NCBI GenBank assembly: GCA_027620395.1
Contig: JAQBZY010000153.1
Coordinates: forward strand, 1 to 5,160
Length of the DNA: 5,160 nucleotides
Direction of reading: 5' to 3'
Source of the DNA: Pseudomonadota bacterium
Lineage (GTDB): Bacteria; Pseudomonadota; Alphaproteobacteria; Rhodospirillales; Casp-alpha2
Shown in pieces: positions 1-5,160 of the stretch; position 1 is the first letter of the stretch, and every line of letters starts with the position of its first letter. The position numbers and the translations under genes are program-made. The notes beneath the pieces were generated by a model. That model searched no databases. It was not told the origin of the DNA and saw only the letters and a list, made by a program, of their open reading frames with translations.

Positions 1-41
1 TTGCTTCCAGCCTAGCCGCATTGACACTACCATTAAGGGCT

Positions 42-57
42 GCGGCGCTTTCGCCGC
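42..57. repeat. Short GC inverted repeat upstream of the TetR gene
   Basis: GCGGCG (42-47) and CGCCGC (52-57) form a 6-bp perfect stem around CTTT. No T-tract follows on either strand, so it is not a convincing terminator. It lies 23 bases before the GTG start of the TetR-type regulator and might affect translation or be the end of an upstream element; function unknown. Confidence 0.3.
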
Positions 58-79
58 TCAAAACGTCATCGGTCGGGGT

Positions 80-685
80 GTGGAGACCGTGCAAGTTGAT
101 AAGTCGCTTCTAGAATCGAACCGGCGCCGTAGCAGCAAGGCCGATTGCCTCGTCGATACTGCCGTTCGGCTGTTTTACAAAAACGGATTCCACGCCACCG
201 GCATCCAGGAACTCCTGGACGCGGCCGGCGTTTCTAAAATGACGCTATACGGAAACTTCGCTTCCAAGGACGAATTGATCTTGGCAGCGCTCCGAAGGCG
301 CGACACCGATTTTCGGACATGGTTCGAACGGCGCACCCATGAGCGGGCTGCTGAGCCCAGGAAACGGCTTCTCGCCATGTTCGACACCCTCGACGAATGG
401 ATCCGCAGCGACGAATTCTTTGGCTGCCTATTCATCAATGCCTCGGCCGAGTTCTCGGCCGCCGATAGCGCCGTGCATCGGCTGTGCGTCGAGCACAAGA
501 ACATGGTCCTCGCCTACATCACGGCGACCGCTGTCGCTGCCGGCGCCTTGCTGCCGGACATTCTCGGCGGGCAACTATTTCTATTGGCCGAAGGCGCCAT
601 CGTCGACGCCCATGTCCGGCTCAATAAGAATGCCGCCTTGGACGCCAAGGACGCCGCCGAAGTTCTGGTTGCGAACGGAATTTGA
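80..685 (+). CDS. TetR/AcrR-family transcriptional regulator
   Basis: A 201-residue protein of typical TetR length, predicted to be a cytoplasmic dimeric DNA-binding repressor. The N-terminal domain (about residues 18-65) has the family pattern: helix 1 with AVRLFYKNGFHAT, then the helix-turn-helix GIQELLDAAGVSKMTLYGNF (41-60) followed by ASKDELILAAL. The C-terminal domain (about 85-200) contains FFGCLFINASAEF (113-125) and a HRLCVEHK segment, similar in style to TetR members with a GC(L/P)F(I)NA motif; its ligand cannot be read from sequence. The start is GTG at 80. The frame is open leftward to the window edge, but no ATG, GTG or TTG codon lies in that stretch, and the family normally has only 10-20 residues before helix 1, so GTG is favoured. 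The ribosome site is weak (a G-rich run at 75-78). Its target gene is not evident here; it may lie left of the window. Confidence 0.93.
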   Translation: METVQVDKSLLESNRRRSSKADCLVDTAVRLFYKNGFHATGIQELLDAAGVSKMTLYGNFASKDELILAALRRRDTDFRTWFERRTHERAAEPRKRLLAMFDTLDEWIRSDEFFGCLFINASAEFSAADSAVHRLCVEHKNMVLAYITATAVAAGALLPDILGGQLFLLAEGAIVDAHVRLNKNAALDAKDAAEVLVANGI

Positions 686-742
686 GAAGATTACTTGGTG
701 CGTCCGGCGTCAGGTTCGATTCAAGACTGAACCTAAAATGAA

Positions 743-768
743 AAGGCCTCCACTTCCGCGGAGGCCTT
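743..768 (-). terminator. Rho-independent terminator between the TetR and csp genes
   Basis: AAGGCCTCC (743-751) and GGAGGCCTT (760-768) form a perfect 9-bp stem with an 8-base loop. Read on the minus strand the stem is followed by TTTTCATTTT, the U-rich tail expected for an intrinsic terminator, so it should end the cold-shock transcript, about 60 bases past its stop. On the plus strand the tail is GAAGAGGTTTGA, so for the TetR gene it would be weaker, although it lies between convergent genes and may serve both. Confidence 0.85.
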
Positions 769-827
769 GAAGAGGTTTGATGCTCGCGGCCGCGCCGACG
801 GCGATACGGTCCTGAATAGATGTCGGC

Positions 828-1037
828 TCAATCGGCGACAGTAATTTCCGCCGCCGCCATCTTGCCATTCCGGTCTTGCTGCAATTCGAAATTCACGCGC
901 TGACCTTCAACCAAACGGTCCAGTCCCGAACTCTCCACGGCGGAGATGTGAACAAACGCATCCTTGCCGCCGTCATCCGGTTGAATGAAACCATAACCCT
1001 TGGTCGTATTGAACCACTTCACAGTTCCGGTAGGCAT
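828..1037 (-). CDS. Cold-shock protein (CspA family)
   Basis: A 69-residue single cold-shock domain protein, the full normal length for the family. It binds single-stranded RNA or DNA in the cytoplasm and acts as an RNA chaperone. The hallmarks are the MPTGTVKWFN start, RNP1 as KGYGFI (residues 13-18), RNP2 as DAFVHIS (26-32), and the later GLDRLVEGQRVNFEL segment (38-52). The ATG start is supported by AAGGA at 1047-1051 with a 9-base spacer. It stands alone: the neighbouring small membrane gene in the same direction ends 209 bases upstream, and a strong terminator follows. No cold-box sequence was recognised in the leader, so cold induction cannot be claimed; many alphaproteobacteria have several csp paralogues, some constitutive. 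Which csp paralogue this is cannot be decided, so no symbol is given. Confidence 0.96.
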   Translation of the reverse strand: MPTGTVKWFNTTKGYGFIQPDDGGKDAFVHISAVESSGLDRLVEGQRVNFELQQDRNGKMAAAEITVAD

Positions 1038-1246
1038 TGTCTCAGTTCCTTTCGATGGTCAGTCAAACCGAGGCAAACGACGTTGCCATCCGCCTCTCAT
1101 ATAAGGTTTAAGATCGTCAGGAGTCGTGTCGCGTGACCAGGGGTCGATAACAGGACCGAGACTTCTTAACCACCTAGAAAATACACCGCCTTTTAAATCA
1201 AGGCAAATGGAGAGTAGGCCCCGTTTCGGCGATTAAGACCGTCATT

Positions 1247-1462
1247 TCAGTCCGAATTTGGGCCGCGCCGACGGAGCCGAATTGGCCGCTTCGCTAGCCA
1301 TAAATAACCGAGCCCGCCAGCGACAATCGCGACGGCGAGAATGGCAAAACCGTCAAATGCATGAACCAGGCTGTGCACCCATCCCGTGGCATTGCCGCTA
1401 CCATTGTGAGCAAGTGCGGGGAACGTCATCAATAACGTCCCCAGGATTGCGACTAACCGCAT
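1247..1462 (-). CDS. Small exported or membrane-anchored protein, His-containing, unknown function
   Basis: A 71-residue protein I do not recognise as a named family. The first 18 residues look like a signal peptide: basic R2, hydrophobic VAILGTLLMTF, then PALA with likely cleavage before H19. The predicted mature part begins HNGSGNATGWVH, followed by one hydrophobic segment (about 37-57, GFAILAVAIVAGGLGYLWLA) and a strongly basic tail KRPIRLRRR, suggesting N-out/C-in topology with three periplasmic histidines (H19, H30, H34). The AHxGxG...G..H...H...G..LA spacing resembles the N-terminus of HupE/UreJ-type metal permeases, but only one transmembrane helix follows and the usual GxDH pair is absent. 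The ATG start has GGGAG at 1470-1474 with a 7-base spacer. It lies 128 bases downstream of the dioxygenase gene, same strand, with its own possible promoter. Confidence 0.75.
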   Translation of the reverse strand: MRLVAILGTLLMTFPALAHNGSGNATGWVHSLVHAFDGFAILAVAIVAGGLGYLWLAKRPIRLRRRGPNSD

Positions 1463-1544
1463 TTCTTAACTCCCATCATGTTTGATGTCCGCAGCCGGCA
1501 CACCGACACTTACCGACTAGCCCGGACGGACATGCTTGGCCGAG

Positions 1545-1574
1545 ATAATGTTCGGCGCCAGCGACATTTGTCAA
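1545..1574 (-). promoter_or_regulatory. Candidate sigma-70 promoter for the small membrane protein gene
   Basis: On the minus strand TTGACA (1574-1569), a perfect -35 hexamer, is followed after 18 bases by CATTAT (1550-1545), a 4-of-6 match to the -10 hexamer. It lies in the gap after the dioxygenase stop and would give a leader of about 75 bases. The -10 match is modest and the spacing slightly long, so this is a candidate only. Confidence 0.4.
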
Positions 1575-1590
1575 ACGGTCCGAACGAAGA

Positions 1591-2274
1591 TCAGAACACC
1601 GCCCACATTCGGAACAGATTGCCGTAGGTCTGGATGAGTTGTCGAATTTCGACGCTGCCCTCCAAGTCCTTCTTGCGGCGCAGCCCCTGTATGGTCCGGT
1701 CGAGGTCATAGAGAGTTTGCCGCTGGCTTTCGTTGGCGATCATGCTTTGGGCCCAAATCACGGCGACCCGCCGCTCCCCACTCGTCACCTCGGCCACTTC
1801 GTGGATGACGTTGGTCGAATAGAGAACCGCATCGCCCTTGGCATGTTTCAGACGCCGCGTGCCCATGTCCGAGTGCATCACCAACTCGCCGCCTTTATAG
1901 TCGTCCGGCGGGTTCAGGAACACGGTGACCGAGACATCGGTGCGGACGAAATTACCACCATGCTGGATCAAAGGATTATCGGCATGTTGGCCATAGGCCA
2001 TTCCCGGCCTGTATCGCGCGTACTGAGGGCTAAGAACCCGCGCCGGCAATACCGCCATGCGAAACGTCGGATGATTGATCAGCGCTGGCCCGACGATCCG
2101 GTCGAGTACCTCGATTTCGGAGAAACTGCCACGGTCGATGGTCTCGTTGTTCTTGACCGCCGCCGCGGTCGGACCAGCTGACACCGCCCCATCGACAAAG
2201 GGTGCACTGGCATACAACCGGTCGATTTCCGCGAGTTGCGTTGGATTGAGCAAATTTTTGATGTGCAACAGCAA
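1591..2274 (-). CDS. piuC: Fe(II)/2-oxoglutarate-dependent dioxygenase, PKHD-type hydroxylase (PiuC/YbiX family)
   Basis: A 227-residue protein, the usual length for PiuC/YbiX (about 226). The family has a double-stranded beta-helix fold that uses Fe(II), O2 and 2-oxoglutarate; in other bacteria members often sit beside TonB-dependent siderophore receptors and are iron-regulated, but the physiological substrate is not established. Visible landmarks: N-terminal LLHIKNLL, VKNNETID (40-47), the iron triad H97-x-D99 (YGQHADNP) and H158 (NVIHEV), the 2-oxoglutarate arginine R168 (GERRVAVIW), RTDVSVTVFLNPPDDYKGGEL (111-131) and the C-terminal YGNLFRMW. The start is TTG at 2274, which gives the expected MLLHI opening; GGAG lies 9 bases upstream, an in-frame TAA lies further up, and no ATG lies between. 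A TTG two codons later is the alternative. No TonB receptor gene is present in the window; it follows the zinc-ribbon gene after 150 bases. Confidence 0.93.
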   Translation of the reverse strand: MLLHIKNLLNPTQLAEIDRLYASAPFVDGAVSAGPTAAAVKNNETIDRGSFSEIEVLDRIVGPALINHPTFRMAVLPARVLSPQYARYRPGMAYGQHADNPLIQHGGNFVRTDVSVTVFLNPPDDYKGGELVMHSDMGTRRLKHAKGDAVLYSTNVIHEVAEVTSGERRVAVIWAQSMIANESQRQTLYDLDRTIQGLRRKKDLEGSVEIRQLIQTYGNLFRMWAVF

Positions 2275-2377
2275 CGGCTTTTTCTCCGATCGCGTCCAGC
2301 ACCCATCATTAAGGCGTTAGCTGGGTCGGCTGGCAAGCCGCCGATGGCCGGCAGCCATGCACTTGCGAAACGACAGA

Positions 2378-2398
2378 GGCCTCGGCATTGCCGGGGCC
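2378..2398 (-). terminator. Possible weak terminator or stem-loop after the zinc-ribbon gene
   Basis: GGCC-T-CGGC (2378-2386) and GCCG-G-GGCC (2390-2398) can form a 9-position stem around a 3-base loop. It lies 27 bases past the zinc-ribbon stop and before the dioxygenase gene. On the minus strand the central pair is an A-C mismatch and the tail TCTGTCGTTTC is only mildly T-rich, so termination is plausible but not certain; it could instead be a partial processing or stability element within one long transcript. Confidence 0.35.
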
Positions 2399-2424
2399 CT
2401 ATGTTGACGAACGGCGAGCAACGA

Positions 2425-2595
2425 TCAGGCGGCTGCGCCCTCGCGCCACGCCGCAGTGCCCTTACACGATGGGCAAACCCGCTCACCGTAATGATGCGAT
2501 TGAAATTTTTCGGCACACATCAAGCACTTGCGCTTTTTGTGCTGCTCGGGCCGATCGGATGTCGGCTTCTTATTGTCGGAACTGCGAGATGCCAT
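2425..2595 (-). CDS. 56-residue zinc-ribbon protein, unknown function
   Basis: A very short gene, easily missed by length cut-offs. The product opens with a basic, polar stretch (MASRSSDNKKPTSDRPEQ), followed by HKKRKCLMCAEKF and later ERVCPSCKG, giving CxxC (C24, C27) and CxxC (C41, C44) separated by 13 residues. That is the four-cysteine layout of a zinc ribbon. H35 and H36 lie in the loop. Small proteins of the KCLMC...CPxCK type are, to my recollection, common and mostly uncharacterised in alphaproteobacteria and their phages; nucleic-acid binding is a reasonable guess but not shown. The ATG overlaps the TAA stop of the upstream 64-residue gene as TAATG, implying translational coupling and a two-gene operon. 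The cysteine arrangement and the junction argue strongly that this frame is coding, despite its size. Confidence 0.8.
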   Translation of the reverse strand: MASRSSDNKKPTSDRPEQHKKRKCLMCAEKFQSHHYGERVCPSCKGTAAWREGAAA

Positions 2596-2789
2596 TAGGC
2601 GGCCTCCTGGATCACCGGTTCAATCATCACCTGCATCATTTCGACGCGGTTGAGAATGCGGGACCCCAGATGCAAGAGTTCGGCGGCCTCTTGAACCCGC
2701 TCATCGCGGGCCTGTTCAGCCATATCGGCGGCGCCCAGTAGGTCGTCGGCCGAATCCATCAGAAATTTAGCCAGTTCAATGGCATACAT
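2595..2789 (-). CDS. 64-residue helical protein, unknown function (first gene of a mini-operon)
   Basis: I do not recognise the family. The 64 residues (MYAIELAKFLMDSADDLL ... IEPVIQEAA) are rich in A, E, L and M, lack cysteine, proline except P58, and any signal peptide, and should fold as two or three amphipathic helices: about 2-16, 19-44 and 46-63. It is acidic overall and probably cytoplasmic. The ATG at 2789 is chosen over an ATG 19 codons upstream because AGAGGGAAGAAG lies directly before it, a good purine-rich ribosome site, while the added N-terminus (MIDVLRCGSRICSARGKKN) has a different character. Its TAA overlaps the ATG of the zinc-ribbon gene by one base, so the two are probably translated together. 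Immediately upstream lies the palindrome-rich region, which is likely to carry its promoter and operator, though I found no clear -35/-10 pair. Confidence 0.72.
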   Translation of the reverse strand: MYAIELAKFLMDSADDLLGAADMAEQARDERVQEAAELLHLGSRILNRVEMMQVMIEPVIQEAA

Positions 2790-2851
2790 GTTCTTCTTCC
2801 CTCTTGCGGAGCAAATTCGAGACCCGCACCGTAACACATCTATCACCGCGC

Positions 2852-2869
2852 TGCAATATTAATGTTGCA
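2852..2869. promoter_or_regulatory. 18-bp near-perfect palindrome, candidate operator
   Basis: TGCAATATTAATGTTGCA pairs at eight of nine positions; the only break is a T/G pair at positions 6 and 13. The TGCAA...TTGCA arms are typical of a dimeric regulator's operator. It lies 63 bases upstream of the ATG of the 64-residue gene, a place where a repressor could act. The arms recall TGCAA/TTGCA half-sites that I associate with Fur/Mur-family operators in alphaproteobacteria, but this link is from memory and unverified. Confidence 0.5.
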
Positions 2870-2872
2870 TTG

Positions 2873-2886
2873 CAATATACATATTG
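2873..2886. repeat. 14-bp inverted repeat next to the main palindrome
   Basis: CAATAT (2873-2878) and ATATTG (2881-2886) form perfect 6-bp arms around AC. It begins 4 bases after the 18-bp palindrome and shares the TGCAATAT sequence with it at a period of 19 bases, so it may be a second, weaker binding site for the same regulator. Confidence 0.4.
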
Positions 2887-2902
2887 TCCGCGTATTCGCG
2901 GA
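2887..2902. repeat. GC-rich hairpin in the intergenic region
   Basis: TCCGCG (2887-2892) and CGCGGA (2897-2902) form a perfect 6-bp stem with a TATT loop. It stands out in an AT-rich stretch. On the plus strand it is followed by A-rich sequence, so it is not an intrinsic terminator there; on the minus strand it follows the GGGC...GCCC-TTTTT element by a few bases and could be part of a structured leader of the mini-operon. Confidence 0.4.
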
Positions 2903-2905
2903 TGG

Positions 2906-2923
2906 AAAAAGGGCTGATCGCCC
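2906..2923 (-). terminator. Possible short terminator-like element in the intergenic region
   Basis: Read on the minus strand, GGGCGATCAGCCCTTTTT gives a 4-bp GGGC/GCCC stem followed by five T residues. The stem is short for an intrinsic terminator. If real it would end a short leftward transcript from upstream or act as an attenuator ahead of the mini-operon. Confidence 0.25.
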
Positions 2924-2948
2924 AACCCCTTCGGATCGTCGGTGGCAT

Positions 2949-2974
2949 CTATAATGTGACTATAGTGTTTCACA
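2949..2974. promoter_or_regulatory. TGTGA-N10-TCACA inverted repeat with CTATA direct repeats
   Basis: TGTGA (2955-2959) and TCACA (2970-2974) are perfect 5-bp arms around 10 bases, while CTATA occurs at 2949 and 2960, spaced 11 bases or one helical turn. The arms match the CRP/FNR half-site style, but those proteins use a 6-base (CRP) or about 4-base (FNR) spacer, so I do not assign it to them. On the minus strand the same stretch reads TTGTGA-N16-TATAGA, a weak promoter-like pair pointing to the mini-operon. Confidence 0.3.
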
Positions 2975-3006
2975 ATTGATTAAAAAAGTCCACTGCCGAG
3001 TATTTG

Positions 3007-3020
3007 AAAATGACCATTTT
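3007..3020. repeat. AAAATG-AC-CATTTT inverted repeat
   Basis: Perfect 6-bp arms around a 2-base centre. It lies about 200 bases upstream of the predicted sigma-54 start site. It may be an operator half-pair or chance in an AT-rich region. Confidence 0.3.
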
Positions 3021-3065
3021 GGCCCCGAAGTCCCTCACTCCGGTCGCGGAGCACGGGAGCCATGT

Positions 3066-3081
3066 ATGAATAAACTTTCAT
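3066..3081. repeat. ATGAA-N6-TTCAT inverted repeat
   Basis: Perfect 5-bp arms (3066-3070 and 3077-3081). It sits at about -150 to -135 from the predicted sigma-54 start, where an enhancer-binding protein would be expected, but it does not match the NtrC consensus (GCAC/GTGC arms), so the assignment stays open. Confidence 0.25.
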
Positions 3082-3094
3082 CACCTGCATAAAA

Positions 3095-3100
3095 TATAAT
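3095..3100 (+). promoter_or_regulatory. Possible sigma-70 -10 box upstream of glnB
   Basis: TATAAT is a perfect -10 hexamer, but the hexamers 16-18 bases upstream (AACTTT, AAACTT, TAAACT) are poor -35 matches. A second, sigma-70 type promoter ahead of a sigma-54 promoter is known for glnB in Azospirillum, which makes this worth recording, with low confidence. Confidence 0.25.
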
Positions 3101-3144
3101 CAAACGAGGCGCCATGCGAGCCATATCCGGCCCCGCGCTTTTTC

Positions 3145-3160
3145 AATCAACTAATTGATT
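3145..3160. promoter_or_regulatory. IHF-type binding site upstream of glnB
   Basis: AATCAACTAATTG (3145-3157) matches the IHF consensus WATCAANNNNTTR at every fixed position. Because the arms AATCAA/TTGATT are inverted, the minus strand (3160-3148) also matches fully. An A/T-rich tract follows (3158-3174). It lies at about -71 to -59 from the predicted sigma-54 start, the normal place for IHF to bend DNA and bring an upstream activator to the polymerase. Confidence 0.6.
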
Positions 3161-3189
3161 TTATTAAATTATATTGCATTCACCTAAAC

Positions 3190-3632
<443 letters not shown>

Positions 3633-3682
3633 AGCCGCCTCAATAAAAACCAATCACACACTGAGTTTGGAAGGAAGAGACT

Positions 3683-5104
3683 ATGTCACTCGATATAAAG
3701 ACCCCGGCAGATGTCATTAAGTACTTGAAAGATAACGAAGTCGGATTCGTCGACCTGCGCTTCACCGACCCGCGCGGCAAATGGCAGCACCTGACGATGA
3801 CATCGCCGTTCGTCGGCGAGGACGCGTTCGAGGACGGCATCATGTTCGACGGCTCGTCGATCGGCGGTTGGAAGGCGATCAACGAGTCCGACATGACCCT
3901 GATCCCGGACGCCGCGACGGCGGTCATGGACCCATTTTCGGCGCAGCCGATGCTGATCCTGTTCTGCGACATCGTCGAGCCGACCACTGGTCAACCGTAC
4001 GAGCGCGACCCGCGCTCCGTCGCCAAGAAGGCCGAGGCCTATCTCGGCACCACCGGCATCGGTGACATCGCCTATTTCGGTCCGGAACCGGAATTCTTCG
4101 TGTTCGACGATGTCCGCTATAAAGTCGAGATGAACGAGTGCTCCTACTCCTTTTCGTCCGAGGAAGGCCCGTATGTGTCGGGCAGCATGTTCGATGAAGG
4201 TAACCTGGCGCACCGGCCGGGCATCAAGGGCGGTTACTTCCCGGTCCCGCCGGTCGACCAGGCGCACGATCTCCGCGCCGAAATGGTGTCGACGATGCTG
4301 GAAATGGGCCTGACCATGGACAAGCATCACCACGAAGTGGCGCCGTCGCAGCACGAGCTCGGCCTCGCCTTCTCGACCCTGGTTCGCTCGGCCGACAACG
4401 TGCAAATCTACAAGTACTGCACGCAAATGGTCGCCGCCACCTATGGCAAAACCGCGACCTTCATGCCGAAGCCGGTCGCCGGCGACAACGGGTCTGGCAT
4501 GCATACGCACCAGTCGATCTGGAAGAACGGCAAGCCGATCTTTGCCGGTTCCGGGTATGCCGATCTCTCCGATACCGCGCTCTTCTACATCGGCGGCATC
4601 ATCAAGCACGCCAAGGCGATCAACGCCTTCACCAACCCGACGACGAACTCCTACAAGCGGCTGATCCCGGGCTTCGAGGCACCGGTGCTGCTGGCCTATT
4701 CGGCACGCAACCGCTCGGCCAGCTGCCGTATCCCGTTTGCCAACTCGCCGAAGGGAAAGCGGGTCGAAGTCCGCTTCCCGGATCCGAACGCCAACCCCTA
4801 TCTCGGTTTCGCGGCGATGCTGATGGCCGGCATCGACGGCATCCAGAACAAGATCCATCCGGGCGATGCCATGGACAAGGATCTCTACGACCTACCACCC
4901 GAGGAACTGGCGAACGTGCCGACGGTTTGCGGCTCGCTCCGCGAAGCCATGGGCGAGCTCGACGCCGACCGCGACTTCCTGCTCAAAGGCGACGTTTTCA
5001 CCAACGATCAGATCGACGCCTACATGGATCTGAAATGGCAGGAGATCTTCGCCTTCGAACACGCGCCGCACCCGATCGAGTTCAAGATGTACTACTCTGC
5101 CTGA
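3683..5104 (+). CDS. glnA: Glutamine synthetase type I (GSI-beta, adenylylation-regulated)
   Basis: A 473-residue complete enzyme that makes glutamine from glutamate, ammonia and ATP as a cytoplasmic dodecamer. The N-terminal beta-grasp domain carries FDGSSIGGW with D56. The catalytic domain shows metal ligands in GPEPEFF (E135, E137), [11 protein letters not shown] (E218, E225), [16 protein letters not shown] (263-278, H274), R344 in NRSASCR, and [13 protein letters not shown] (E362, R364). Compared with the E. coli enzyme the segment between E218 and E225 is one residue shorter, a variant I associate with alphaproteobacterial Gln[11 protein letters not shown] contains Y402, the GlnE adenylylation site, identifying the regulated beta type. 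The ATG at 3683 has AAGGA at 3671-3675 with a 7-base spacer. It is the second gene of the glnBA operon, so PII and its ultimate target are co-expressed; a GC-rich stem follows the stop. Confidence 0.99.
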   Translation: MSLDIKTPADVIKYLKDNEVGFVDLRFTDPRGKWQHLTMTSPFVGEDAFEDGIMFDGSSIGGWKAINESDMTLIPDAATAVMDPFSAQPMLILFCDIVEPTTGQPYERDPRSVAKKAEAYLGTTGIGDIAYFGPEPEFFVFDDVRYKVEMNECSYSFSSEEGPYVSGSMFDEGNLAHRPGIKGGYFPVPPVDQAHDLRAEMVSTMLEMGLTMDKHHHEVAPSQHELGLAFSTLVRSADNVQIYKYCTQMVAATYGKTATFMPKPVAGDNGSGMHTHQSIWKNGKPIFAGSGYADLSDTALFYIGGIIKHAKAINAFTNPTTNSYKRLIPGFEAPVLLAYSARNRSASCRIPFANSPKGKRVEVRFPDPNANPYLGFAAMLMAGIDGIQNKIHPGDAMDKDLYDLPPEELANVPTVCGSLREAMGELDADRDFLLKGDVFTNDQIDAYMDLKWQEIFAFEHAPHPIEFKMYYSA

Positions 5105-5114
5105 CACGGCGTCC

Positions 5115-5128
5115 GGAGCTTTTGCTCC
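5115..5128 (+). repeat. Small stem-loop after glnA
   Basis: GGAGC (5115-5119) and GCTCC (5124-5128) form a 5-bp stem with a TTTT loop, 11 bases past the glnA stop. It precedes the stronger stem at the window end and may be a 3' processing or stability element. Confidence 0.4.
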
Positions 5129-5138
5129 TCCGTTCAAA

Positions 5139-5160
5139 CCCCCGCCGGCAACGGCGGGGG
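5139..5160 (+). terminator. Probable intrinsic terminator of glnBA (cut by the window end)
   Basis: CCCCCGCCG (5139-5147) and CGGCGGGGG (5152-5160) form a perfect 9-bp GC stem closed by a GCAA tetraloop of the stable GNRA type. The window ends on its last base, so the expected T-tract cannot be seen. Position 35 bases after the glnA stop and stem strength make termination the best reading. Confidence 0.75.

Noticed and set aside
1..33. Possible divergent gene on the minus strand starting at ATG 33-31 and leaving the window on the left
   Set aside because: Only 11 codons are visible, there is no ribosome site before the ATG, and the nearby TTGACA on the plus strand has no -10 partner. Cannot be supported.
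1639..2181. Long plus-strand open frame (180 codons) opposite the dioxygenase gene
   Set aside because: It is antisense to a clear PiuC-family gene with intact catalytic residues; the translation shows no domain-like pattern and no good ribosome site.
2862..2954. 30-codon plus-strand frame starting inside the 18-bp palindrome
   Set aside because: No ribosome site, no recognisable sequence, and it lies in regulatory DNA.
2776..2973. 65-codon minus-strand frame upstream of the mini-operon
   Set aside because: It runs through the palindromes and hairpins, has no family resemblance and overlaps the better-supported start at 2789 in another frame.
2955..2974. CRP or FNR site
   Set aside because: The TGTGA/TCACA arms fit but the 10-base spacer does not suit either protein.
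3113..3158. Tiny plus-strand frame (14 codons) after the TATAAT box, a possible leader peptide
   Set aside because: It has a GAGG nearby but the spacing is short, its end lies in the IHF site, and it shows no glutamine or other residue run expected of an attenuator peptide.
3686..4858. 390-codon minus-strand open frame opposite glnA
   Set aside because: Its composition (rich in R, V, G, H, D) is the usual result of reading a high-GC gene in reverse; glnA itself is certain.

Overview
The window looks chromosomal and comes from an alphaproteobacterium, most likely a Rhodospirillales/Azospirillum-type organism. The reasons are the GC-rich coding DNA, the glnB-glnA gene pair behind a sigma-54 type promoter, and the HEVAPSQHE variant in glutamine synthetase. 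This placement is inferred from gene content and protein style, not from a search.

Layout, left to right. A TetR-family repressor gene (80-685, +) converges on a cold-shock protein gene (828-1037, -), with a strong stem-loop terminator between them (743-768). Further along on the minus strand are a 71-residue exported or membrane-anchored small protein (1247-1462), a PiuC/YbiX-type Fe(II)/2-oxoglutarate dioxygenase starting at TTG (1591-2274), and two very small genes whose stop and start overlap as TAATG. The second of these two encodes a 56-residue CxxC/CxxC zinc-ribbon protein (2425-2595), the first a 64-residue helical protein (2595-2789). A 504-base AT-rich region (2790-3293) then separates this leftward group from the rightward glnB (3294-3632) and glnA (3683-5104). 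The window ends exactly on a GC-rich stem that is probably the glnA terminator.

The central unit is glnBA. PII (GlnB) carries the uridylylation tyrosine Y51 and GlnA carries the adenylylation tyrosine Y402, so both halves of the classic nitrogen-control cascade have their modification sites. Upstream of glnB there is a -24/-12 element with exact GG-N10-GC spacing and, about 60-70 bases before the predicted start, a sequence matching the IHF consensus on both strands. This is the usual architecture of an NtrC/sigma-54 promoter, although I could not find a convincing NtrC site.

The least explained part is the divergent region and the mini-operon to its left. It contains a near-perfect 18-bp palindrome, several other inverted repeats and an 8-mer (TGCAATAT/ATATTGCA) present three times, one copy just upstream of the sigma-54 promoter. 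The two small genes have no function I can name. I see no clear evidence for a large novel system (no CRISPR, transposon, phage or toxin-antitoxin signature).
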